In this document: piece by piece, positions 8,601 through 14,234 of the stretch
Layout: every line of letters begins with the position of its first letter
How positions within the stretch are numbered: position 1 is the first letter of the stretch
Assembly (NCBI GenBank): GCA_964521285.1
Contig: CAZFQS010000038.1
Coordinates: 1 to 21,509, forward strand
Length of the DNA: 21,509 nucleotides
Source of the DNA: G020354785 sp964521285
GTDB lineage: Bacteria > Bacteroidota > Bacteroidia > Bacteroidales > UBA10428
Direction: 5' to 3'
Program-made: the position numbers and the translations under genes
The notes under the pieces: generated by a model
The model's database searches: none
Told to the model about the DNA's origin: nothing
What the model saw: only the letters and a program-made list of their open reading frames with translations

Positions 8601-8741
8601 TAAATTTAATTCGGCAGTACCATTGATCTCCAGATATCTCTCAGCATCCTGGGAATAGATTTTATGTAATAAAGCCAGATTGAATATAAATATTGAAAGT
8701 ATAATAATAATGGTGTTGTTAGACTGTCTGAATACCTTCAT
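5607..8741 (-). CDS. Exported protein with twelve tandem TPR-like repeats and a carboxypeptidase-regulatory-like domain
   Basis: A 1044-residue exported protein. A signal peptide covers about residues 1-31 (hydrophobic IIIILSIFIF, then YSQ). Residues 35-110 form a carboxypeptidase regulatory-like beta-sandwich (NGTAELNLKPVSNAEITLYE and the GRFSF and YTIEVSKEGY strands). From residue 178 to about 930 there are twelve consecutive repeats, each starting at a Tyr, mostly 64 residues apart. Each has one TPR-like helical hairpin (core ADGFF...YENAKAEYNNAL...MPDE), a YPKNKINEID helix and a charged linker. A Gln/Ser-rich hinge (931-943) leads to a C-terminal domain with RYIIIRNNEAHEFRMVHF and NWGGKEY. 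It is likely a periplasmic or surface scaffold. The stop overlaps the next gene's ATG by one base. The family resemblance is clear; the binding partner is unknown. There are no catalytic motifs. Confidence 0.88.
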   Translation of the reverse strand: MKVFRQSNNTIIIILSIFIFNLALLHKIYSQDAERYLEINGTAELNLKPVSNAEITLYEEKSKIKSVKTGSSGRFSFKLDMNKDYTIEVSKEGYVSKKIRFITKIPDEVTGIWVREFAVGLVKYCEGVNYSVLNDPVDVIKYSVRRQDFDSDKTFVYKVKPRLENLYIDVDQCLIENYNNTLNEADKLMDDKKYDEAREKYEQAMEMFPDEEYPEEQIGKINDFISRDKNIENLYNRTVSEADALYAQKRYDEALLKYKGALKLKPQETYLKQKISETESLKAEQDAEQQAKSEADAKYNLLISEGNTAFAMKNFEMAKQYFSQALEIKPDNYYPSNKLQELEVLISQKAQTEAKKQEIVKEYNNAVSRADQLFVAKNYEEAKASYEKALLVNPQESYPREKIAEIENMIKEKQEAQVKSKRAEMEREYDAALAEGDNYYKLKDYEAAKVAYSKAASIKPDEFYPKQKIERIDNLLAAEQAREQQAREKSYSDAIAAGENFIDIKQYEKARQEFNKALSYKPDDIYARNKISEIDRLIEIQKQRLTEERTRDEQYQAVITKADGFFQMREFDAAKIAYQDALSIKPEEQYPRTQIQEIDRLLAIVEAEKQRETEAGYKSAILSGNRLFSGNQYALAKSEFEKALNYKPGDTYASSRISEINKLISQEEQRAAADQARKKQYDELISRADGLKNLKEYVNAKAEYNRALQIMPEETYPQQQIAEIDRIIAEQERVLAEKKARENNYAMAIGKADGFFRLQEYENAKAEYNNALTIMPDEIYPKNKINEIDNIIAAQLKAQADAKALNDAYDNAVRQADNLFNQKKYTEAKSAYTSALNYKPGSVYPKDQISKIDIILAQQERIRQEELAKDKEYESLILIADRLYDQADYNNAKENYQKALEVKPDELYPKQKIMKIDEIIKLLAKQQSAKSSQSQTQSQTAAQTGPKPKLADLVFKDDRERDRYLDDLKKKYPEGVTLETYKERVKTTRRYIIIRNNEAHEFRMVHFTNWGGKEYSVDGKPITGQYFESQISPRSGEYYKEFEF
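5952..8210 (-). repeat. Twelve tandem coding repeats, period about 192 bp
   Basis: Repeats begin at residues 178, 235, 299, 363, 429, 491, 555, 617, 681, 745, 809 and 873 of the 5607-8741 product, giving spacings of 57, 64, 64, 66, 62, 64, 62, 64, 64, 64 and 64. Conserved positions are Tyr1, Ala/Gly-Asp/Asn around 7-8, Tyr/Phe near 17, Ala-Lys at 20-21, Ala-Leu near 28, Lys-Pro near 32, Tyr-Pro near 36 and Ile-x-Glu-Ile-Asp near 42. Repeats 6 and 8 (SYKPDDIYARNKISEID, NYKPGDTYASSRISEIN) resemble each other, as do 7, 9 and 10 (KADGFF/RADGL), which suggests growth partly by two-repeat units. Confidence 0.9.
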
Positions 8742-8782
8742 AGCTGATTTTTTTCTTTATAACTAATTTACGATATTTCCAT

Positions 8783-8794
8783 TTGTTATAACAA
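8783..8794. promoter_or_regulatory. Perfect 12-bp palindrome upstream of the TPR-repeat gene
   Basis: TTGTTATAACAA is its own reverse complement. It lies 41 bases before the ATG of the TPR-repeat gene, in the 75-base gap after the protease gene. It could be an operator or part of a short hairpin. No clean TAnnTTTG box is seen in this gap. In AT-rich DNA such a palindrome can occur by chance. Confidence 0.25.
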
Positions 8795-8816
8795 CAAATT
8801 AATGTATAAGTTATCA

Positions 8817-11000
8817 TTATCTTATAACAGGTAACTTCTCAGAGATTACAAACCGTTTATATAGAATCTGAATCACATATATCCCATTTCTTATTTTACT
8901 CAGATTATATTCAATTATTTTGTCAGGATAACTAAATAATTCAGATGCGACTAACTGTCCGTTCAAAGAATAAATATTTACAATCACTTTTTCTTCAGGC
9001 CATTCATATAGTTCTATTCTTACAACATTTCTCGCCATAACAGGTGTAATTTTAATTTCACCTGTTGATAAGGTTGTATCGTATTTAGAAGGATCTGAAA
9101 TTGAATCAAATATTAATGGCCGAATATCAAATGATGTTGAAATATTACCTGAAGAATAATCATAAATTGATTCCCACTTATTATCTGTATATATCAGCGC
9201 CGTATTATTTTCAGTATTATTTTCACACATATACAATGCAAAAGTATCCAGAGGATTATTATATTCTATCTGATACCCGAGATAGAACGTATTATTAACA
9301 ATTACAACCGAATCAAATTCAATGAAATTCATTTCACCCTGCACTAAATCCACACATAATACTTCTTTTTTAAAAACTGCCTGATCAGGTTCGGTATCAC
9401 CATTCCACAGGTTGATAATAATTTTGGAGGTGCTGGCAGAATAGCGGAGCTTTGCTATGTTTAAAAATAATCCAAACAGATTTTTTCTTCCTGATATATT
9501 AAATTTTTCTGCAAAAAGCTGAATTGAATCGGAGTTGTGACCTGACAGATATCCCCATTCCAGGTTACCTTCCATTAATACTAAATTATCGCCTTCATTT
9601 ATATTTGATATTGTATCACCTGTCTCCCATATTGATTCAAAAGGATCAAATCCATCAATATTTAAGTCACCTGAATTTGATGGATCAAGCCAGTATTTTA
9701 ATTGTTGAGATTTATCCTGATAATCATCCCATGAATGATATAACTTTTGATAATAATCATTCACGGACAACTGGCAATTAGCATCACCGCCGGTTAATGT
9801 ACCTATAATTTCTCCGTTCTGATTGAATAAAGGGCCTCCTGAAGAACCTTTCTCGGTTGTACCCATTTCCCAGTCACTTATAAGCCAGTGTGTATTAACA
9901 TCGTATCCTTCACCATAATCGGCAGTTGTCGCCTCATCATAATCGACAGCTATCTTTTTTACATCACCCTTTGGATGATGAATGGAGTATGAATTTTCAG
10001 GTGCTATGTTTGAGCTGTTCCATCCGGCAAAAAAAGGCCTGTAATTAAAGGGCGGCTCAATCGTTAATTCAACAAGAGAGAAATCAAGTTTATTATCAGT
10101 TGTAGCGATAAGCCTGCTACCTGACAGGGATTTCAGAGCACTTCCATCAGGTCCGTTACAGTATGGGCTTTCATAATCAAAATAAAAAATAGCTGTTTCT
10201 GCAACAAAATTGGTACTTAAGCAGTGCTGAGCAGTTAAAACAAGCGGGCGGCCATTATTATTGGTATTATTTATCAAAACGCCGGTACATCTTTCATTTC
10301 CCAGGTAAATTATGCGACAGACCGAATACTTTGACTTCTGAATTTCCGAATTCTTTATACAATTTATATCCACGTTACATGATTCTGATGCTCCATACCA
10401 TTCATCTTTGAGTCTGGACTCCTTCATAAAATCTTCATAGCCTATTCCAACCCTGGCAATTTTCAAAAGTCCCGGATTATTTATGAATGAAGGGACCTGC
10501 ATCTCAATATAAATAATATCACCAGGGACAGGGGTAGTGGGAAGAATCCGGCCGGGTTTATTATTCTTATAAGTCAGGGCCCCGAGTATATATTCCTGTT
10601 TATAATCATAAATAAAAACCTTAACACCATTAAGCAACTCAAACTCGTTAAAAATAACATTTATTGAATGCGCACCTTTTGAATGAATTCCTAACCTCCA
10701 TATCTTCATATCATTCTCAAGTGTATCCCATACCCCGTAATTCTGAAAATCATAATTCACCTCGAAGATTTGTGCAAATTCATCGGGTTTTAACCTTGAA
10801 AGCTGACTCCCTTTATCAGGTATTGTTACCTTATATGATTCACTAACTGTTAAATCAATTACAGGAACAGTTTTTGAACCGGGATAGAATAATTTTAAAG
10901 GTTTTCCCTTGTATTGAATCTGTGAATTAAGATATGGAATATATAACAATAATAATATCAAAATAAGTCTTAATCTATCCATCAGTCTCTTAATAGCCAA
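8817..11000 (-). CDS. Secreted trypsin-fold serine endopeptidase with T9SS sorting domain
   Basis: A 727-residue secreted protease. A signal peptide covers roughly residues 1-26 (LILILLLLYIPYLNSQ), and Met7 is an equally good start. A beta-rich pro-region (27-200) precedes a chymotrypsin-fold domain of the lysyl-endopeptidase type. The triad is His259 in LTAQHC, Asp306 in LDFSLVEL and Ser387 in GSSGGPLF, with GTLTGGDANC behind the active site. Cysteines at 208, 214, 228, 238, 260 and 281 suggest disulphides. A beta-sandwich region follows (about 455-640). The last ~75 residues form a type A T9SS C-terminal sorting domain (VNIYSLNGQLV, then LSKIRNGIYVIQI), which predicts export across the outer membrane and surface attachment or release. 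All triad residues are present, so it should be active. Cleavage specificity is not certain. Confidence 0.92.
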   Translation of the reverse strand: MAIKRLMDRLRLILILLLLYIPYLNSQIQYKGKPLKLFYPGSKTVPVIDLTVSESYKVTIPDKGSQLSRLKPDEFAQIFEVNYDFQNYGVWDTLENDMKIWRLGIHSKGAHSINVIFNEFELLNGVKVFIYDYKQEYILGALTYKNNKPGRILPTTPVPGDIIYIEMQVPSFINNPGLLKIARVGIGYEDFMKESRLKDEWYGASESCNVDINCIKNSEIQKSKYSVCRIIYLGNERCTGVLINNTNNNGRPLVLTAQHCLSTNFVAETAIFYFDYESPYCNGPDGSALKSLSGSRLIATTDNKLDFSLVELTIEPPFNYRPFFAGWNSSNIAPENSYSIHHPKGDVKKIAVDYDEATTADYGEGYDVNTHWLISDWEMGTTEKGSSGGPLFNQNGEIIGTLTGGDANCQLSVNDYYQKLYHSWDDYQDKSQQLKYWLDPSNSGDLNIDGFDPFESIWETGDTISNINEGDNLVLMEGNLEWGYLSGHNSDSIQLFAEKFNISGRKNLFGLFLNIAKLRYSASTSKIIINLWNGDTEPDQAVFKKEVLCVDLVQGEMNFIEFDSVVIVNNTFYLGYQIEYNNPLDTFALYMCENNTENNTALIYTDNKWESIYDYSSGNISTSFDIRPLIFDSISDPSKYDTTLSTGEIKITPVMARNVVRIELYEWPEEKVIVNIYSLNGQLVASELFSYPDKIIEYNLSKIRNGIYVIQILYKRFVISEKLPVIR

Positions 11001-11098
11001 AGTGTTTCAGTATAAAAATATTATTAATTGATTTATTCTGTCTTTAATTTACCTGTTATATTTATTTTCCAAGCAGGCTTGTTCCCTTTCGCTATTAG

Positions 11099-11106
11099 CA
11101 AAGATA
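11099..11106 (-). promoter_or_regulatory. Candidate -7 box for the secreted protease gene
   Basis: The minus strand reads TATCTTTG, matching TAnnTTTG, just after the glycosyltransferase stop and 98 bases before the protease ATG. A TTTG lies 14 bases further upstream (11121-11124), a shorter spacing than usual. The predicted leader would contain a small CAAGC/GCTTG stem at 11070-11081. This is tentative. Confidence 0.28.
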
Positions 11107-11111
11107 AATTT

Positions 11112-12194
11112 TTATATAAACAAACCTGCATATTTTTCAGACACCTTTATCCAGTTATATCGGGTTCTGGCTATCTTTTCCATATTTATTCTGTTTTCAT
11201 CTAATGCTGGTTTGTTAACCTCTTTTAATATTTTAACCAGCTCTTCCTGACCTTTAAAATAAATAGCTTTATCCATTGTTGTTATTCTGTTATATATTAT
11301 ATCATATGCTATTACTGGTTTCCCGGCATACATAGCTTCAACAAGAGATGGATTAGTACCTCCTGCACTGTTTCCGTGAACATATACTTCACAGCCCGAA
11401 CGTAACAGGTTAAGCAAACCCGGTTCATAAATCGGGTCATATAGTAAGATATTGGGATAATGGATATATTTTTTATAGAGCCTGCGACTGTATCTATTAT
11501 TATTCCAGTTACCTACAATAACAATACACTTTGACGGAACATTGGAAAAGGCATATAAAATAGTATGTATATTATTTTCAGGTTCAATCCTTGATACAGT
11601 AAGTGAATAAGGATAACTTAAATCTTTAAAACAGGTCTTAAGGTCAGTGCTGTCTGATAATACTAGTGAATGATCCCCTCCATATTCAATTAGCTGCGGC
11701 CTGTAACCATGTTTATTGTTAATATATTCTTTTATTGCTTTGTTATCAGCTATAATCTCATCGGAAAATTTTATTGCCATCAATTCAGATAATTTCAGAA
11801 ATAACCGTGTAAAAGGATCCCATTTATCACGTTTCCATTCCATGCCATCAACATGAGTTATAATCTTTTTCCCGGAAAATAATTTAATAAAAGGGAGGAA
11901 CAAACAGCCTGAGACGCCAAGAATTAAAAGTATATCAGCCTTTCTGGCAGCATGTATCATAGCTATTATATCATATATTATGCTTTGGAACCCGTTAGAA
12001 TTTGCGGGAATATATACTAATTCAGCATAATTATAAGTTTTCATCCGCTCATGTTTACTATATAGTCTTTTGGAACAATAGACTACAAACCTGAATCTCG
12101 AATATAAATTGAGTACAAGATTTTGTGCCAATGTCTCAAACCCTCCATACCTTGCAGGTATTCCGGCTGAACCTATAATAGCAACCGTTTTCAA
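11112..12194 (-). CDS. DUF1972/GT4-like glycosyltransferase (rhamnosyltransferase-type)
   Basis: A 360-residue cytoplasmic GT-B glycosyltransferase. The N-terminus VAIIGSAGIPARYGGFETLA is diagnostic of the DUF1972 group, often annotated as putative rhamnosyltransferases of exopolysaccharide or O-antigen synthesis. HVDGMEWKRDKW (114-125) lines the interdomain cleft. In the C-terminal Rossmann domain, LTVSRIEPENNIHTIL (198-213) and GGTNPSLVEAMYAGKPV (278-294, with Glu286) form the nucleotide-sugar site of the GT4 family. The length is normal. It stands 111 bases upstream of the protease gene and is divergent from the GroES-like gene, with a 120-base shared upstream region. No other polysaccharide genes adjoin it, so donor and acceptor are unknown. 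Confidence 0.9.
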   Translation of the reverse strand: MKTVAIIGSAGIPARYGGFETLAQNLVLNLYSRFRFVVYCSKRLYSKHERMKTYNYAELVYIPANSNGFQSIIYDIIAMIHAARKADILLILGVSGCLFLPFIKLFSGKKIITHVDGMEWKRDKWDPFTRLFLKLSELMAIKFSDEIIADNKAIKEYINNKHGYRPQLIEYGGDHSLVLSDSTDLKTCFKDLSYPYSLTVSRIEPENNIHTILYAFSNVPSKCIVIVGNWNNNRYSRRLYKKYIHYPNILLYDPIYEPGLLNLLRSGCEVYVHGNSAGGTNPSLVEAMYAGKPVIAYDIIYNRITTMDKAIYFKGQEELVKILKEVNKPALDENRINMEKIARTRYNWIKVSEKYAGLFI

Positions 12195-12284
12195 AATATA
12201 TTAATTCTACTGTTTCAATTACCAAATTATAAATTTATTCTTTATAATAAAGGGTACAGCGTCCTTATTTAGCTATCCAATTCG

Positions 12285-12292
12285 TATATTTG
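12285..12292 (+). promoter_or_regulatory. Candidate -7 box for GroES-like gene, inside an inverted repeat
   Basis: TATATTTG matches TAnnTTTG and lies 22 bases before the ATG at 12315. It is embedded in GTATA-TTTG-TATAC (12284-12297), a perfect 5-bp inverted repeat with a 4-base centre, which could be an operator overlapping the promoter. No good TTTG is seen at the -33 position. It sits in the divergent region (12195-12314) shared with the glycosyltransferase gene, for which I found no clear box. Confidence 0.38.
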
Positions 12293-12314
12293 TATACATT
12301 ACAAATAGAATAAT

Positions 12315-12698
12315 ATGACTCTTGAAATAGGAGAACACAGCCTGGATAAATTCATCCTGGTAGGAGACAGGGTTCTGATAAAACCAAAATCACCGCAGGA
12401 CAGGACTAAGACAGGGCTTTATCTGCCCCCCGGAGTACAGGAAAATGAGAAAATATACAGTGGTTTTGTGCTTAAAGTAGGTCCCGGATATCCTATTCCT
12501 GCAATTATTGAAGTTGATGAACCCTGGAAAAATAAAAGCGATGAAGTAAAATATGTCCCCCTGCAACCTAAAGAAGGTGATCTTGCAATATATATGCAAA
12601 AAAGCGGATGGGAAATAGAATTCAATAAGGAAAAGTATGTTATAGTGCCGCATTCAGCAATACTTATGCTTATAAGAGACGAGGATTTGTTCAAATAA
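12315..12698 (+). CDS. GroES-like (Cpn10-family) protein, no adjacent GroEL
   Basis: A 127-residue protein of the Cpn10 fold. VGDRVLIKPKSPQDRTKTGLYLPPG (about residues 16-40) matches the GroES opening beta-strand and mobile-loop region, FVLKVGPG follows, EGDLAIYM corresponds to the GD-I/VLF strand, and KYVIVPHSAILMLI corresponds to the C-terminal EEVLIMSESDILAIV of GroES. It is about 30 residues longer than E. coli GroES, with an insert after KVGPG (YPIPAIIEVDEPWKNKSDEVKYVPLQ split across the roof-loop region). The mobile loop that binds GroEL differs from the usual GGIVL pattern (TGLYLP). groEL is not next to it, and Bacteroidota usually have a separate groES-groEL pair, so this is probably a paralogue with a specialised or non-chaperonin role. 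Family membership is clear; the function is inferred. Confidence 0.87.
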   Translation: MTLEIGEHSLDKFILVGDRVLIKPKSPQDRTKTGLYLPPGVQENEKIYSGFVLKVGPGYPIPAIIEVDEPWKNKSDEVKYVPLQPKEGDLAIYMQKSGWEIEFNKEKYVIVPHSAILMLIRDEDLFK

Positions 12699-12738
12699 TT
12701 CATTTACTTTTGTTTAATTACATATAACCTCTTTATTC

Positions 12739-13485
12739 ATGAAAAAGATATTAGGTATTATTTTCCCTCTATTTTTTATTCTTGGTTGCCAGAAGGAAAA
12801 TGATAAAGAACTCTGTCCGGATTGCTCCGATAACGACAGTATTATCGGGGATATTATTGCACATTATATGCTTGACGGAAATGCCCGTGACACAAGTGTG
12901 AATGGTATAGATGGCTCACTTTACGGCAATCCTGAAATAACAAGTGACCGGTATAATAATCCTAACAGTGCTCTTCATTTTGACGGTGTAGATGATTTTA
13001 TATCAGCTGAAATAGGAAATCATGATCCAATAGCAATATCATTATGGTTTGCGCATAGAAATAATGAAATCGGCAAAGCCTATGTGATTTTTGATTATGG
13101 AGAAAATGCTTTTAGAAGTGAAGTGGATATGACATCCGGTGCAACAAAAACGTATTGTTATATTAATGATACTAATCTAATTGAAATGCGCAGTCCTAAA
13201 ATGGCTTTTAGCAATAGTATGGCCTGGCATCACCTGTATATTGATTCGGGGAGTGATACGATAAGTCCCAGAATGTATATAGATGGTATGCTGGAGGGAA
13301 TGCTTGAAGAAAAGCAGTCTTTAAACTTAATTAGCAGTCTGATTTATATCGGACGGGCTTTTAGCGATACGTTTACACAGGCTTCATATTTTGATGGTAA
13401 AATAGATGACATAATAATTTATAACCGCGTTCTTAATGAAGAAGAAATTGATTCTCTTTTTGGTAATTATATTATCGGTTATTAA
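12739..13485 (+). CDS. LamG-like (concanavalin A-fold) lipoprotein, probably surface-exposed
   Basis: A 248-residue lipoprotein. Lipobox FILGC puts the acylated Cys at residue 17. The following residues QKEND fit the Bacteroidota surface lipoprotein export pattern (Lys at +2 after the Cys followed by acidic residues), so it may face outward. Residues about 40-245 form a laminin-G type 3 jelly roll: AHYMLDGNARDTSVNG, ALHFDGVDDFI, then AISLWF, AWHHLYIDSG, PRMYIDGMLEG, YIGRAF and the closing FDGKIDDIIIYNRVLNEEEI motif, which is highly typical. Such domains bind carbohydrate or protein and are not catalytic. The gene lies 40 bases after the GroES-like gene and 13 bases before the OB-fold gene, probably in one transcript. 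Confidence 0.88.
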   Translation: MKKILGIIFPLFFILGCQKENDKELCPDCSDNDSIIGDIIAHYMLDGNARDTSVNGIDGSLYGNPEITSDRYNNPNSALHFDGVDDFISAEIGNHDPIAISLWFAHRNNEIGKAYVIFDYGENAFRSEVDMTSGATKTYCYINDTNLIEMRSPKMAFSNSMAWHHLYIDSGSDTISPRMYIDGMLEGMLEEKQSLNLISSLIYIGRAFSDTFTQASYFDGKIDDIIIYNRVLNEEEIDSLFGNYIIGY

Positions 13486-13498
13486 ATAATAACAGATA

Positions 13499-13957
13499 AT
13501 GAAAAAGAAAACTATTTTAATTATAACCGGAATATTGCTGACAGGAATAATAGTCTTTATATCTGTTTTTTTCACAAGCACCGGATTCAGAGAAAAATTT
13601 ATAAGTACCATTTTCAAGTCGCATAAAAGCCTGGTAAACAGCAAGCCTGATTTTGTTTTTGAAGCAACTGAATTATATAATTATTACGAAACAAATGAAA
13701 TAGAATCAGACTCTCTGTATATTGATAAAATAATCCGGGTTTCAGGTCATTTAGCGGAAGTTATTAAGGAAGAAGACGGAAAGTATACCCTGATACTAAG
13801 AGATGACATGGCATTCTCTGGTATAAATTGCTCAATGGACCGGGAATCTGACGATAATATTAAAGAACTTAAAGCTGGAGATACTGTTACTGTTAAAGGT
13901 ATTTGCGCAGGTATACTGCTGGATGTTATATTAACGAGGTGTGTTGTAATTAAGTAG
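13499..13957 (+). CDS. Membrane-anchored OB-fold (tRNA_anti-like) protein
   Basis: A 152-residue protein with a basic N-terminus (MKKKT) and one hydrophobic helix (about residues 5-26) that is either an uncleaved anchor or a signal sequence. Residues about 48-152 form a five-strand OB fold of the tRNA_anti-like family: an N-terminal helix (ATELYNYYETNE), then IIRVSGHLAEV, YTLILRDD, INCSMD, and LKAGDTVTVKGICAGILLDVILTRCVV. The closing GxCxG-hxD/V-hhLxxC pattern is characteristic. Despite the family name these proteins are extracytoplasmic and have no known link to tRNA; the ligand is unknown. It starts 13 bases after the LamG-like lipoprotein gene and ends in tandem stops (TAG TAA). It is probably co-transcribed with that lipoprotein and may act on the cell envelope with it. 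Confidence 0.82.
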   Translation: MKKKTILIITGILLTGIIVFISVFFTSTGFREKFISTIFKSHKSLVNSKPDFVFEATELYNYYETNEIESDSLYIDKIIRVSGHLAEVIKEEDGKYTLILRDDMAFSGINCSMDRESDDNIKELKAGDTVTVKGICAGILLDVILTRCVVIK

Positions 13958-13995
13958 TAAAATTAAAATGACAGGTTATTTGAGAAAATTTGTAG

Positions 13996-14211
13996 TGTGC
14001 TCATGTAACCGTAAATATTTATGATTTAAAAGGGGAAAAAATTCAAACAATAGTGAATGAAAATCAGAAATCCGGTGAATATATTTTTCAATGGAATGGT
14101 CTGAATGACAATGGGGAAAAAATGGCAGACGGTATTTATTTTTATAAGATAGATATTAACAATGATAATAATCAGTTTACACAAAGCCGGAAAATGCTGA
14201 TGTTAAAGTAA
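13996..14211 (+). pseudogene. Orphan T9SS C-terminal sorting domain remnant
   Basis: An open frame with no start codon at its 5' end begins just after a TAG at 13993 and ends at TAA 14209-14211. It encodes about 71 residues: AHVTVNIYDLKGEKIQTIV, then SGEYIFQWNGLNDNGEKMA, DGIYFYKIDI and SRKMLMLK. This is the FlgD-like/type A sorting-domain pattern (strand, YDLxGxxV, G-Y-xxWdG-d-G, ADGIYFYKI, KMLLLK) normally found at the very end of a large secreted protein. The only internal ATG (MADG...) would give about 37 residues. No coding body is found in any frame upstream before the OB-fold gene, 38 bases away. It is best read as the 3' end of a deleted T9SS cargo gene. Confidence 0.85.
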
Positions 14212-14234
14212 GAAGATTTTAAAAATCCTGTACT

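Noticed and set aside
8742..8816. Possible cobalamin riboswitch ahead of the importer operon
   Set aside because: The gap is only 75 bases, too short for that RNA, and no B12-box-like sequence was seen.
12390..12703. Two minus-strand open frames across the GroES-like gene
   Set aside because: They are antisense readings of a clearly recognised GroES-family gene and have no family resemblance of their own.
13499..13957. OB-fold protein as a tRNA-binding or synthetase-associated protein
   Set aside because: It has an N-terminal membrane segment or signal and is encoded beside a lipoprotein gene; the tRNA_anti-like family name reflects fold only.
13968..14024. Short ATG frame beginning MTGYLRKF in front of the sorting-domain remnant
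   Set aside because: Only 18 codons, out of frame with the remnant and without similarity to any secreted-protein body.
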